From Bacteroidota bacterium (lineage in GTDB: Bacteria; Bacteroidota; Bacteroidia; M30B66): a DNA stretch of 5,185 nt. Under the pieces are notes generated by a model that saw nothing but the letters and a program-made list of their open reading frames with translations, made no database searches and was not told the DNA's origin. A program made the translations under genes and the position numbers. Positions 1-5,185 of this stretch are shown here, one piece after another (within the stretch, counting starts at the first letter, position 1; each line of letters starts with the position of its first letter). The stretch covers positions 1-5,185 of the forward strand of contig CANMGM010000182.1 in the NCBI GenBank assembly GCA_947497195.1, in the 5' to 3' direction.

Positions 1-147
1 TCCGGGAATTAACTGCTTAATAAATTCTGAAACAAATGACTTTTTTTCTTCCGGCCAATCCTCCATATAACCTTCTTGATATCGTGCTTCATAAAACTCA
101 GCAGAAATTCTTGAATCAGAAAGTTCCTTTGTATTGTAGTCTTGCAT
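1..147 (-). CDS. Partial CDS (N-terminal 49 residues), probable class I SAM-dependent methyltransferase
   Basis: An open frame starts at ATG 147-145 and runs off the left edge without a stop. Its first in-frame upstream stop is TAA at 183-181, and only a TTG at 171-169 competes as a start, so the ATG is preferred. The product is acidic and aromatic: residues 17-31 read EFYEARYQEGYMEDW, followed by a predicted helix (about 33-46) ending in QLIPG. An F-Y-E-x-x-Y-x-x-G-Y-M/W block followed by a helix and P-G is typical of the region just before motif I (the LDxGCG SAM-binding loop) in small class I methyltransferases, but motif I itself lies outside the window. The methyltransferase call is therefore inference from a short N-terminus, and the substrate is unknown. 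The gene lies 117 bp downstream of the PAS/REC gene on the same strand; co-transcription is possible but not shown. Confidence 0.55.
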   Translation of the reverse strand, partial: MQDYNTKELSDSRISAEFYEARYQEGYMEDWPEEKKSFVSEFIKQLIPG

Positions 148-233
148 CCTGTTCGTTTTGCAGGGACGCAATTTAGTTTTTTACTCGCATCTTGAAAACC
201 TTATTTGAAATTTCCATCCAATTAGAAATTGAC

Positions 234-260
234 TCGGCATAAAGTTGTGAGTATGGCCGA
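234..260 (-). terminator. Hairpin just after the PAS/REC gene stop codon (possible terminator)
   Basis: On the minus strand an 8-bp stem (260-252 pairing with 241-234) forms with one bulged C and a 10-nt loop. It begins 4 nt after the stop codon of the PAS/REC gene. The position and the GC-rich base suit a transcription terminator or mRNA 3' end, but no U-run follows, so it is not a textbook intrinsic terminator. Confidence 0.3.
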
Positions 261-264
261 TACA

Positions 265-1656
265 TTACGAAACCTTTCGTTGCTCCTGATTTAGTGATAA
301 TATTTGCCGAATAGTTCGCGCATCGAGCGGTTTACTAATAAAATCTCTCACCATGGGGTAATTGCGCGCCTCCTTTACATCATCGGGATCGATTGAAGAT
401 GAATACATGTAAACATTTGCTTCAAGGTTCAGTGCTTTCAGCTGATCGAGAAATTCCCAGCCTGTTATACCCGGCATGTTGATGTCGAGCAGCAGCACAT
501 CGGGCGCAAAGCCATCGAGACGAAGTTTTTCAAGGGCCATTTTTGCACTCAAGAAACTTGAAATATGCAGTGAGTTATCGGCATTACGCAGCATGTGCTC
601 TGTGATATATGTAATTACCTGATCGTCGTCGACTATCCAAACCGAATCTACTTTTTGCATTGTGGCCTTGGTCGGATTTTGGCGCAAGTCATCAAGCCCA
701 TAAACAACTGCATTCACTTTTTGCACAGCATCGGCGAGTTGGGCCGAAAGCATTACCAAAGCCGAAGCATCGAGTTGCAGTGCTCTTCCACCCTCTGTTC
801 CGCTGCGAATCATTTCCAGCAGACCCTGCAAATTCGCCAATGGCTTACGCAATTGTGAGGCGGTTTCGTGTGCAAACGCTTTCACATCATTCTGCGCCGA
901 TTCTGGCTTGGCCTGAACACCATTATTCTGTATGAGCTGAACAGAAATTGCAGGAGAACCATACATCTGCACTGCTCGTAAAACCATGTTAAACGCTTCA
1001 AGATTGCCTTCCTTATTGTAGAGTTCTATTGTCTTACGAATAGTACCACGTTCGCGAAGTGTATAACAAACATCCTTGCGCAACTCGAGCTGCTCTTCGG
1101 CCGAATAGGCACCGAAATGGAATTCCATAAAATCGTGTCCAAGAAAATCAGCTTCTGTGCGACCAAACAAATCACAAAAAGCATGGTTCACAAGGATGAA
1201 TTTCCCTTCTAAATCGTTGTAGCAAACAGGAACAGCAGTGTGTTGTACAAGTTCGTCGAGTTGATTTTGAATCGATTCAAGCTCGCGCTCCATGGCGTGT
1301 TGGTCGGCCAAAAGGTTACATGCGACGATAAATCCTTCCTCTCCCGACAGCCTGAAAACCTTAAGATCGAGCCCCGAACCGCTCGGAAATCCTTTTACAT
1401 TATGCAATACACCTCCCGAGATGTGTTGAGAAAAGGCTTCGTGAAACAGGGAAAAAAACTCTTCTTCCGGTTTTTCGGCATGAAAAAGCAAATTCGCCAA
1501 GGCTAAATCGGCACAATGCTCCTCTTCAATTTTAAACAAATCGTAAAATGCAGAACTCCCCCAAACAATTCTCAGATTATCGTCGAGCGCACAAACAGAA
1601 AGATTCGCGTTGCGGGCAAATGTGGCGAGTTGTTCTTTTTCGGTCAATAAATACAT
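265..1656 (-). CDS. PAS-PAS-degenerate DHp-REC signalling protein (hybrid response regulator without kinase ATPase domain)
   Basis: A 463-residue soluble protein with no signal peptide or membrane segment. Two PAS-like sensor domains lie at about residues 14-115 and 134-245; the second has the typical LEGKFILVNHAFCDLFG core. They are joined by a helical linker (about 117-137). Residues 258-325 resemble a histidine kinase dimerisation helix pair (FAHETASQLRKPLANLQGLL), but the position that is His in SH-x-LRKP is Ser267, and the nearby His263 is four residues off register. No HATPase_c domain follows. Residues 337-455 are a full receiver domain with acidic pocket D343-D345, phospho-acceptor D391 (LLLDINMP), S419 and K442 (FISKPL). 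There is no DNA-binding output domain. It is probably phosphorylated by a separate kinase, but its partner and output are unknown. ATG 1656 is the only plausible start: the upstream frame is open back to the glyQS stop codon but has no ATG, GTG or TTG. It lies 81 bp downstream of glyQS on the same strand. Confidence 0.9.
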   Translation of the reverse strand: MYLLTEKEQLATFARNANLSVCALDDNLRIVWGSSAFYDLFKIEEEHCADLALANLLFHAEKPEEEFFSLFHEAFSQHISGGVLHNVKGFPSGSGLDLKVFRLSGEEGFIVACNLLADQHAMERELESIQNQLDELVQHTAVPVCYNDLEGKFILVNHAFCDLFGRTEADFLGHDFMEFHFGAYSAEEQLELRKDVCYTLRERGTIRKTIELYNKEGNLEAFNMVLRAVQMYGSPAISVQLIQNNGVQAKPESAQNDVKAFAHETASQLRKPLANLQGLLEMIRSGTEGGRALQLDASALVMLSAQLADAVQKVNAVVYGLDDLRQNPTKATMQKVDSVWIVDDDQVITYITEHMLRNADNSLHISSFLSAKMALEKLRLDGFAPDVLLLDINMPGITGWEFLDQLKALNLEANVYMYSSSIDPDDVKEARNYPMVRDFISKPLDARTIRQILSLNQEQRKVS

Positions 1657-1678
1657 GGTACATCGATAAATATGTACC
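1657..1678. repeat. Perfect 7-bp inverted repeat abutting the PAS/REC start codon
   Basis: GGTACAT (1657-1663) and ATGTACC (1672-1678) are perfect inverted repeats around an 8-nt spacer, and the repeat ends on the base next to the ATG at 1656-1654. In mRNA it would form a hairpin over the region a ribosome must occupy; in DNA it could be a dimeric repressor site. The ATG inside the repeat is out of frame with the gene, so it does not provide an alternative start. Confidence 0.5.
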
Positions 1679-1737
1679 TCTATACTCCAAAAGCGGGGGA
1701 CGGGTTGCCCGAATTGGATACGATTCGCCCTTAAAAA

Positions 1738-3210
1738 TTACATGCTCATTTGCTCAAATAGGCTGCTCAATCGCACTTGCTGCCCAATGCGCTGCTCCAG
1801 TTCAGAAATCGCAACACGTTCTTGCTGCATCGAGTCGCGGTGGCGCAACGTTACCGTGTTGTCCTGAAGACTTTCGTGGTCAACCGTTATACAAAACGGA
1901 GTTCCTATGGCATCGTGACGGCGATAGCGTTTACCAATCGCATCTTTTTCTTCGTAATGACAGCGGAACTGCAGCTTGAGTCGATTCATGATTTCGCGGG
2001 CCTTCTCGGGCAATCCGTCTTTCTTGGTAAGCGGAAAAACAGCCACTTTTACCGGTGCCAGTTGAGGGGGCAAGGCCAGAACTACACGTGTTTCCTGCTT
2101 ATCGCCTTCGCCTACCATCTCTTCGCGATAGGCATTGCAAAGCAGAAGTAAGAACATGCGGTCGAGCCCGATAGACGTTTCGACCACATAAGGGATAAAA
2201 TTCGAATTGGTTTCCGGATCGAAATACTGTAATTTCTTACCTGATAGCTCCTGGTGATTGCGTAAATCGAAGTCGGTACGCGAGTGAATCCCTTCGACCT
2301 CGCGGAAGCCAAACGGAAATTTAAATTCGATATCGGTAGCTGCGTTGGCATAATGCGCCAGTTTTTCGTGATCGTGATAGCGGTAAGCTTCTGCCGGTGT
2401 GCCGAGCGCCAAATGCCAACTTAAACGCGACTTCTTCCAATGGGCAAACCATTCCATTTCGGTACCCGGCTTTACGAAGAACTGCATCTCCATCTGTTCG
2501 AATTCACGCATGCGCATGATAAATTGCCGTGCAATGATTTCATTTCGGAAGGCTTTACCGGTTTGGGCAATTCCAAAAGGAATCTTCATTCGCCCTGTTT
2601 TTTGCACATTGAGGAAATTCACAAAAATGCCCTGTGCGGTTTCGGGCCGCAGGTAAACGGCATCGCTTTCGTCGGCAACCGAACCCATCTGTGTGCTGAA
2701 CATGAGGTTAAACTGGCGCACATCGGTCCAGTTGCGTGTTCCACTGATGGGACACACAATTTCGTGTTCCACAATAAGGTCGTGCATGGCCTGTAAATCG
2801 TTGTCGTTCAGCGCTTGATTCATGGCTCGCTGCAAATCCTGCGCTTTATCGGTCTTGCCTTTCTTTTCGTACTTCTCGATTTGTTCTTCGAGCAGTTGAT
2901 CGGCGCGATAGCGTTTTTTGGAGTCTTTGTTGTCGATCATCGGATCGGAGAACCCATCGATATGGCCCGAGGCCTTCCATACTTTAGGATGCATGAAAAT
3001 TGCGGCATCAATTCCCACAATATTTTCGTGGAGTTGCACCATCGATTTCCACCAGTACTCGCGGATGTTGTTTTTGAGCTCAACACCATTTTGCCCGTAA
3101 TCGTAAACGGCACCGAGTCCGTCGTAAATTTCAGATGATGGAAAGATGAAACCGTATTCTTTGGCGTGTGCGGTAACTTTTTTGAAGAGGTCTTCGACTG
3201 GCTGAGACAT
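1738..3210 (-). CDS. glyQS: Glycyl-tRNA synthetase, single-chain (dimeric) type
   Basis: This cytoplasmic class II aminoacyl-tRNA synthetase charges tRNA-Gly with glycine using ATP. The 490-residue length fits the alpha2, eukaryote/Gram-positive-like family, not the alpha2beta2 GlyQ/GlyS enzyme of E. coli. Visible landmarks are the N-terminal GAVYDYGQNGVELKNNI block (33-49), KASGHIDGFSDPM (79-91), LRPETAQGIFVNF (187-199), motif 2 (FRNE 221-224 through EFEQMEMQFF 236-245), ETSIG (344-348), and motif 3 (GLDRMF 348-353, Arg351). The anticodon-binding domain spans about 386-481 and begins KVAVFPLTKKDG. The metal-site cysteines found in many relatives are missing: the insert reads DNKDSKKRYRAD, and the CPxCG-like site is reduced to CPISG at 153-157. 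From memory this is normal for Bacteroidota enzymes. ATG 3210 is supported by a promoter about 50 bp upstream and by the lack of any in-frame ATG, GTG or TTG between the two. It is divergent from the DUF3109 gene. Confidence 0.98.
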   Translation of the reverse strand: MSQPVEDLFKKVTAHAKEYGFIFPSSEIYDGLGAVYDYGQNGVELKNNIREYWWKSMVQLHENIVGIDAAIFMHPKVWKASGHIDGFSDPMIDNKDSKKRYRADQLLEEQIEKYEKKGKTDKAQDLQRAMNQALNDNDLQAMHDLIVEHEIVCPISGTRNWTDVRQFNLMFSTQMGSVADESDAVYLRPETAQGIFVNFLNVQKTGRMKIPFGIAQTGKAFRNEIIARQFIMRMREFEQMEMQFFVKPGTEMEWFAHWKKSRLSWHLALGTPAEAYRYHDHEKLAHYANAATDIEFKFPFGFREVEGIHSRTDFDLRNHQELSGKKLQYFDPETNSNFIPYVVETSIGLDRMFLLLLCNAYREEMVGEGDKQETRVVLALPPQLAPVKVAVFPLTKKDGLPEKAREIMNRLKLQFRCHYEEKDAIGKRYRRHDAIGTPFCITVDHESLQDNTVTLRHRDSMQQERVAISELEQRIGQQVRLSSLFEQMSM

Positions 3211-3258
3211 ATAGTATGTAGTAACTAATTGGAGATTTATGACAAAACGAATGAAGCT

Positions 3259-3290
3259 GCAAACCTATAAAAAAGAGACGGAGCAGCAAG
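3259..3290 (-). promoter_or_regulatory. Bacteroidota-type promoter for glyQS
   Basis: On the minus strand a -7 element TAGGTTTGC (3267-3259) matches the Bacteroidota consensus TAnnTTTGY at every defined position. Nineteen bases upstream is CTTG (3290-3287), a 3-of-4 match to the -33 element TTTG, with the normal spacing. Transcription would start near 3253, giving a leader of about 40 nt before the glyQS ATG at 3210. No equally good motif faces the plus-strand DUF3109 gene in this 123-bp divergent region. Confidence 0.55.
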
Positions 3291-3333
3291 GTTAATGTTC
3301 GTATTATGCTATAGAAAAGCCTAAATTCGCTGC

Positions 3334-3927
3334 ATGATTCAGGTGGGCGAATTGTTGGTTTCGGAGGATTTGTTTGACGTACATTTTGTATGCGACCTTG
3401 AAGCCTGTAAAGGAGCCTGTTGTGTGGAGGGCGATTCGGGTGCGCCATTGCGTGAAGACGAATTGGGAATCTTGGAGGAAATTCAACACATCGTTAAACC
3501 ATTCCTTCCCGAAAGCGGGATTAAAGCTTTGGAAAAAGAGGGGGCATGGGTGATGGATTCGGACGGCGATTTTGTAACCCCACTGGTTGATGGTAAACAC
3601 TGTGCCTATACTGTTTTTTCGGATGATGGCAAGGCGCATTGCGGAATTGAACTGGCATGGAAGGCTGGGAAATCGGAATTTCAAAAACCCTTGTCTTGCC
3701 ATTTGTATCCCATTCGAGTTCAAAAACTTGCCGATACCGAGGCCTTGAACTACCATGCTTGGTCGATTTGCAAACCTGCATGTGTGTGTGGTAGCAAACT
3801 GAAAATGCCGCTGTACAAATTTCTGAAAGAGCCGCTGATTCGGGCCTATGGTGCCGACTGGTATTCGCAATTGCCCGATGTTGCCCAAGCCTGGGAGGAA
3901 TACAAACGCGAAAATTCGGGGCTTTAA
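3334..3927 (+). CDS. DUF3109 family cysteine-rich protein (putative metal-binding)
   Basis: A 197-residue soluble protein, recognised by the block FVCDLEACKGACCVEGDSG (18-36), by TPLVDGKHCAY (82-92), by KPLSCHLYPIRV (118-129) and by the C-terminal ICKPACVCG (145-153) and KFLKEPLIRAYG (162-173). These are hallmarks of DUF3109, a family widespread in Bacteroidota and similar in pattern to YkgJ-type zinc/iron-chelating proteins. Ten cysteines are present (20, 25, 29, 30, 90, 103, 122, 146, 150, 152) and could ligate a metal or Fe-S cluster. The biochemical role of the family is, to my knowledge, not established. ATG 3334 is the first possible start because an in-frame TAA lies at 3322-3324; there is no Shine-Dalgarno-like sequence, as is usual in this phylum. 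It is divergent from glyQS and is followed by 335 bp without genes, so it is probably transcribed alone or ends its own unit. Confidence 0.93.
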   Translation: MIQVGELLVSEDLFDVHFVCDLEACKGACCVEGDSGAPLREDELGILEEIQHIVKPFLPESGIKALEKEGAWVMDSDGDFVTPLVDGKHCAYTVFSDDGKAHCGIELAWKAGKSEFQKPLSCHLYPIRVQKLADTEALNYHAWSICKPACVCGSKLKMPLYKFLKEPLIRAYGADWYSQLPDVAQAWEEYKRENSGL

Positions 3928-3976
3928 CAAAGCTTTCAACTTTGCAAACCGATAGTATAAAAAACCATGTTTCTTT

Positions 3977-3999
3977 AATGTTAAAATTGATTTAACATT
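3977..3999. repeat. AT-rich perfect 9-bp inverted repeat downstream of the DUF3109 gene
   Basis: AATGTTAAA (3977-3985) and TTTAACATT (3991-3999) are perfect inverted repeats with a 5-nt loop. The right arm is followed by CTTGTTTTT, a T-rich tail. It begins 50 bp after the DUF3109 stop codon. It could be a weak intrinsic terminator for that gene, but the stem has a single G-C pair, so a protein-binding palindrome is an equally good reading. Confidence 0.45.
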
Positions 4000-4048
4000 C
4001 TTGTTTTTAAGCGCTTTGCTTGTTCAAAAGTTGATTTTTAAATGCATG

Positions 4049-4082
4049 TTACGCGTCGCACCCTATCGCCAAAAACGCGTAA
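4049..4082. repeat. Inverted repeat with two ACGCGT palindromes upstream of nrdB
   Basis: TTACGCGT (4049-4056) and ACGCGTAA (4075-4082) are a perfect 8-bp inverted pair around an 18-nt loop; ATG 4046-4048 and CAT 4085-4087 can extend the stem across a 2-nt bulge. Each arm also contains the self-complementary hexamer ACGCGT, with centres 24 bp apart. It may be an RNA hairpin in the nrdB leader or a paired operator; the sequence does not decide. Confidence 0.45.
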
Positions 4083-4112
4083 TTCATTGACAATATGACA
4101 ACTAAGAGGTCG

Positions 4113-4121
4113 TGTGAATAA
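4113..4121 (-). promoter_or_regulatory. DnaA-box consensus match upstream of nrdB
   Basis: The minus strand reads TTATTCACA, an exact match to the bacterial DnaA-box consensus TTATnCACA. It is 141 bp upstream of the nrdB ATG. In E. coli the nrdAB promoter carries DnaA boxes and responds to DnaA, which makes the location meaningful, but only one box is seen here and one match could arise by chance. Confidence 0.35.
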
Positions 4122-4176
4122 GTGCAGCCAAATGTTAGCAAAAACGAATTGGTTTGGAACCTCCTTAACTCGATTT

Positions 4177-4223
4177 TTGTGAAACAAGAATTTCGATTGC
4201 AAAAGGGCTTTGAAATTTCACAA
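4177..4223. repeat. 8-bp inverted repeat in the proximal nrdB leader
   Basis: TTGTGAAA (4177-4184) and TTTCACAA (4216-4223) are perfect inverted repeats separated by 31 nt; the right arm overlaps the 10-bp palindrome TGAAATTTCA (4211-4220). The repeat ends 39 bp before the nrdB ATG, where an operator or leader structure would act. No match to the NrdR-box consensus was seen here. Confidence 0.35.
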
Positions 4224-4262
4224 TCATCACTACAACTAACCAATATAAAAGAATAGGCATAC

Positions 4263-5185
4263 ATGCAAGCAACGCTAAATGAAGAACTGAAGGCAATGGC
4301 ACCTGAGCGCATAACTGAAAACGAGCCAATTTTACGCGAGAACAAAGACCGTTTTGTTTTGTTCCCGATTAAACACAACGACATCTGGCAATTTTACAAA
4401 CAGGCAGAAGCCAGTTTCTGGACTGCTGAGGAAATTGATTTATCGGCCGATCTTGTTGATTGGAATGAAAAGCTCAACGATGACGAGCGCCACTTCATTA
4501 AGCATGTTCTCGCATTTTTCGCTGCCAGTGATGGAATTGTGAACGAAAATCTGGCTGTCAATTTTATGAACGAAGTGCAGTATCCTGAGGCTCGTTGCTT
4601 TTATGGCTTTCAGATTATGATGGAGAACATCCATTCCGAAACCTATTCCTTGCTCATCGATACCTATATCAAAGACACGGCAGAAAAAACGCGCTTGTTT
4701 CATGCAATCGATACTGTTCCGGCGGTAAAACGTAAAGCCGAATGGGCATTGCGCTGGATTGAGAAAGGTTCATTTCCGGAGCGTCTGATTTCATTCGCGG
4801 CCGTTGAAGGAATTTTCTTCTCGGGTTCGTTCTGTTCCATTTTTTGGTTGAAGAAAAGAGGATTGATGCCTGGATTGAGCTTCTCAAACGAACTTATCTC
4901 ACGCGATGAAGGTTTGCATTGCGACTTTGCTTGTCTTCTCTACAAAGAATTACTCAATAAACTTCCCGAAGCCCGCGTTAAAGAAATAATCGCTTCTGCC
5001 GTGGAAATTGAAAAAGAATTCGTAACCGATGCACTGCCGGTTTCGTTAATTGGGATGAACGCTACGATGATGCAGCAATACATCGAATTTGTTGCCGACC
5101 GTTTGTTGGTGGCATTGGGTTGTACAAAGCATTTTAATGCTACCAATCCATTCGATTTTATGGAGATGCAATCGCTGCAAGGCAA
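4263..5185 (+). CDS. nrdB: Ribonucleoside-diphosphate reductase class Ia, small (beta/R2) subunit, partial (C-terminus cut by window)
   Basis: The small subunit holds the diiron-tyrosyl radical used by the large subunit NrdA to reduce ribonucleoside diphosphates to deoxyribonucleotides in the cytoplasm. The 307 residues present are close to the eukaryotic R2 type: FFAASDGIVNENL (85-97), FYGFQIMMENIHSETYSLLI (113-132), FAAVEGIFFSGSF (178-190), SRDEGLHCDFAC (213-224). All six iron ligands are visible (Asp90, Glu121, His124, Glu182, Glu216, His219), as is the radical tyrosine Tyr128, so this is a conventional tyrosyl-radical enzyme, not a Phe/Leu or radical-free variant. The C-terminal tail that docks on NrdA falls at or beyond the right edge. 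ATG 4263 is the first possible start because an in-frame TAG lies at 4254-4256. nrdA is expected downstream, though it is not in the window. Its upstream region is long and structured, suggesting regulated expression. Confidence 0.98.
   Translation, partial: MQATLNEELKAMAPERITENEPILRENKDRFVLFPIKHNDIWQFYKQAEASFWTAEEIDLSADLVDWNEKLNDDERHFIKHVLAFFAASDGIVNENLAVNFMNEVQYPEARCFYGFQIMMENIHSETYSLLIDTYIKDTAEKTRLFHAIDTVPAVKRKAEWALRWIEKGSFPERLISFAAVEGIFFSGSFCSIFWLKKRGLMPGLSFSNELISRDEGLHCDFACLLYKELLNKLPEARVKEIIASAVEIEKEFVTDALPVSLIGMNATMMQQYIEFVADRLLVALGCTKHFNATNPFDFMEMQSLQG

Larger units (their letters stand above)
3928..4262. other. 335-bp non-coding region: 3' end of DUF3109 gene and nrdB leader/promoter
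   Basis: No convincing gene lies here on either strand; a 111-codon minus-strand frame across 4049-4384 runs into the nrdB coding region and resembles no protein I know. The region contains three inverted repeats (3977-3999, 4049-4082, 4177-4223), a 10-bp palindrome TGAAATTTCA (4211-4220), and a DnaA-box match (4113-4121). The last bases before nrdB are A-rich with no strong Shine-Dalgarno sequence. No clear TAnnTTTG promoter is visible for nrdB. Confidence 0.7.

Noticed and set aside
1664..1695. TTTG-N19-TATCGATGT as a separate promoter for the PAS/REC gene (minus strand)
   Set aside because: Spacing is ideal, but the TTTG core of the -7 element is replaced by GATG, and transcription would start on the ATG itself.
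3304..3939. Long 211-codon minus-strand frame opposite the DUF3109 gene
   Set aside because: It is the antisense shadow of a gene with strong family motifs, and its translation looks like low-quality antisense sequence.
3921..3944. Short 5-bp inverted repeats around the DUF3109 stop codon (GCTTT/AAAGC and CAAAG/CTTTG)
   Set aside because: The stems are short, mutually exclusive and AT-rich with no T-run, so they are not better than chance.
4086..4091. TTGACA resembling a sigma-70 -35 box
   Set aside because: Bacteroidota primary sigma factors do not use this element, and no matching -10 box is spaced correctly.
4172..4180. GATTTTTGT as a -7 promoter element for nrdB
   Set aside because: It has one mismatch in the TA pair, and the nearest TTTG (4153-4156) is only 15 bp upstream instead of about 19; the case is too weak to annotate.
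4049..4384. Open frame of 111 codons on the minus strand across the intergenic region and nrdB start
   Set aside because: It overlaps the certain nrdB coding region in antisense, its product has no recognisable family pattern, and part of it lies in a repeat-rich leader.
1..5185. Defence system, CRISPR array, insertion sequence or other accessory cassette
   Set aside because: No transposase, terminal repeats, spaced direct repeats or defence-type domains are seen; the genes are core housekeeping and signalling genes.

Overview
The window looks like chromosomal DNA from a member of the Bacteroidota. Four things point that way. The glycyl-tRNA synthetase is the single-chain type and has a zinc-cysteine-free insert. 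A DUF3109 cysteine-rich protein is present. The response-regulator receiver domain has the SSSIDP/FISKPL signature common in this phylum. A good match to the Bacteroidota promoter (TTTG, 19 bp, TAnnTTTGY) lies upstream of glyQS. The order within the phylum cannot be resolved from this sequence.

Layout, left to right. Positions 1-147 (minus) hold the first 49 codons of a gene cut by the window edge, probably a class I SAM-dependent methyltransferase. Positions 265-1656 (minus) encode a 463-residue PAS-PAS-(degenerate DHp)-REC signalling protein with no kinase ATPase domain. Positions 1738-3210 (minus) encode glycyl-tRNA synthetase (glyQS). These three genes run in the same direction, with gaps of 81 and 117 bp. 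A 123-bp divergent intergenic region (3211-3333) carries the glyQS promoter. Positions 3334-3927 (plus) encode the DUF3109 protein. A 335-bp non-coding stretch (3928-4262) follows and is rich in inverted repeats; it contains an exact DnaA-box consensus match. From 4263 to the right edge (plus) lies the first 307 codons of class Ia ribonucleotide reductase small subunit (nrdB).

glyQS and nrdB are housekeeping genes for translation and dNTP supply. The PAS/REC protein is the most unusual product: it keeps an intact receiver but has lost the usual phospho-accepting histidine and all of the ATP-binding domain, so it probably acts as a sensory response regulator or scaffold rather than as a kinase. 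The nrdB leader is the most interesting non-coding part. I see no insertion sequence, CRISPR array, tRNA or rRNA, and no clear new multi-gene system; the observations worth pursuing are regulatory or domain-level.
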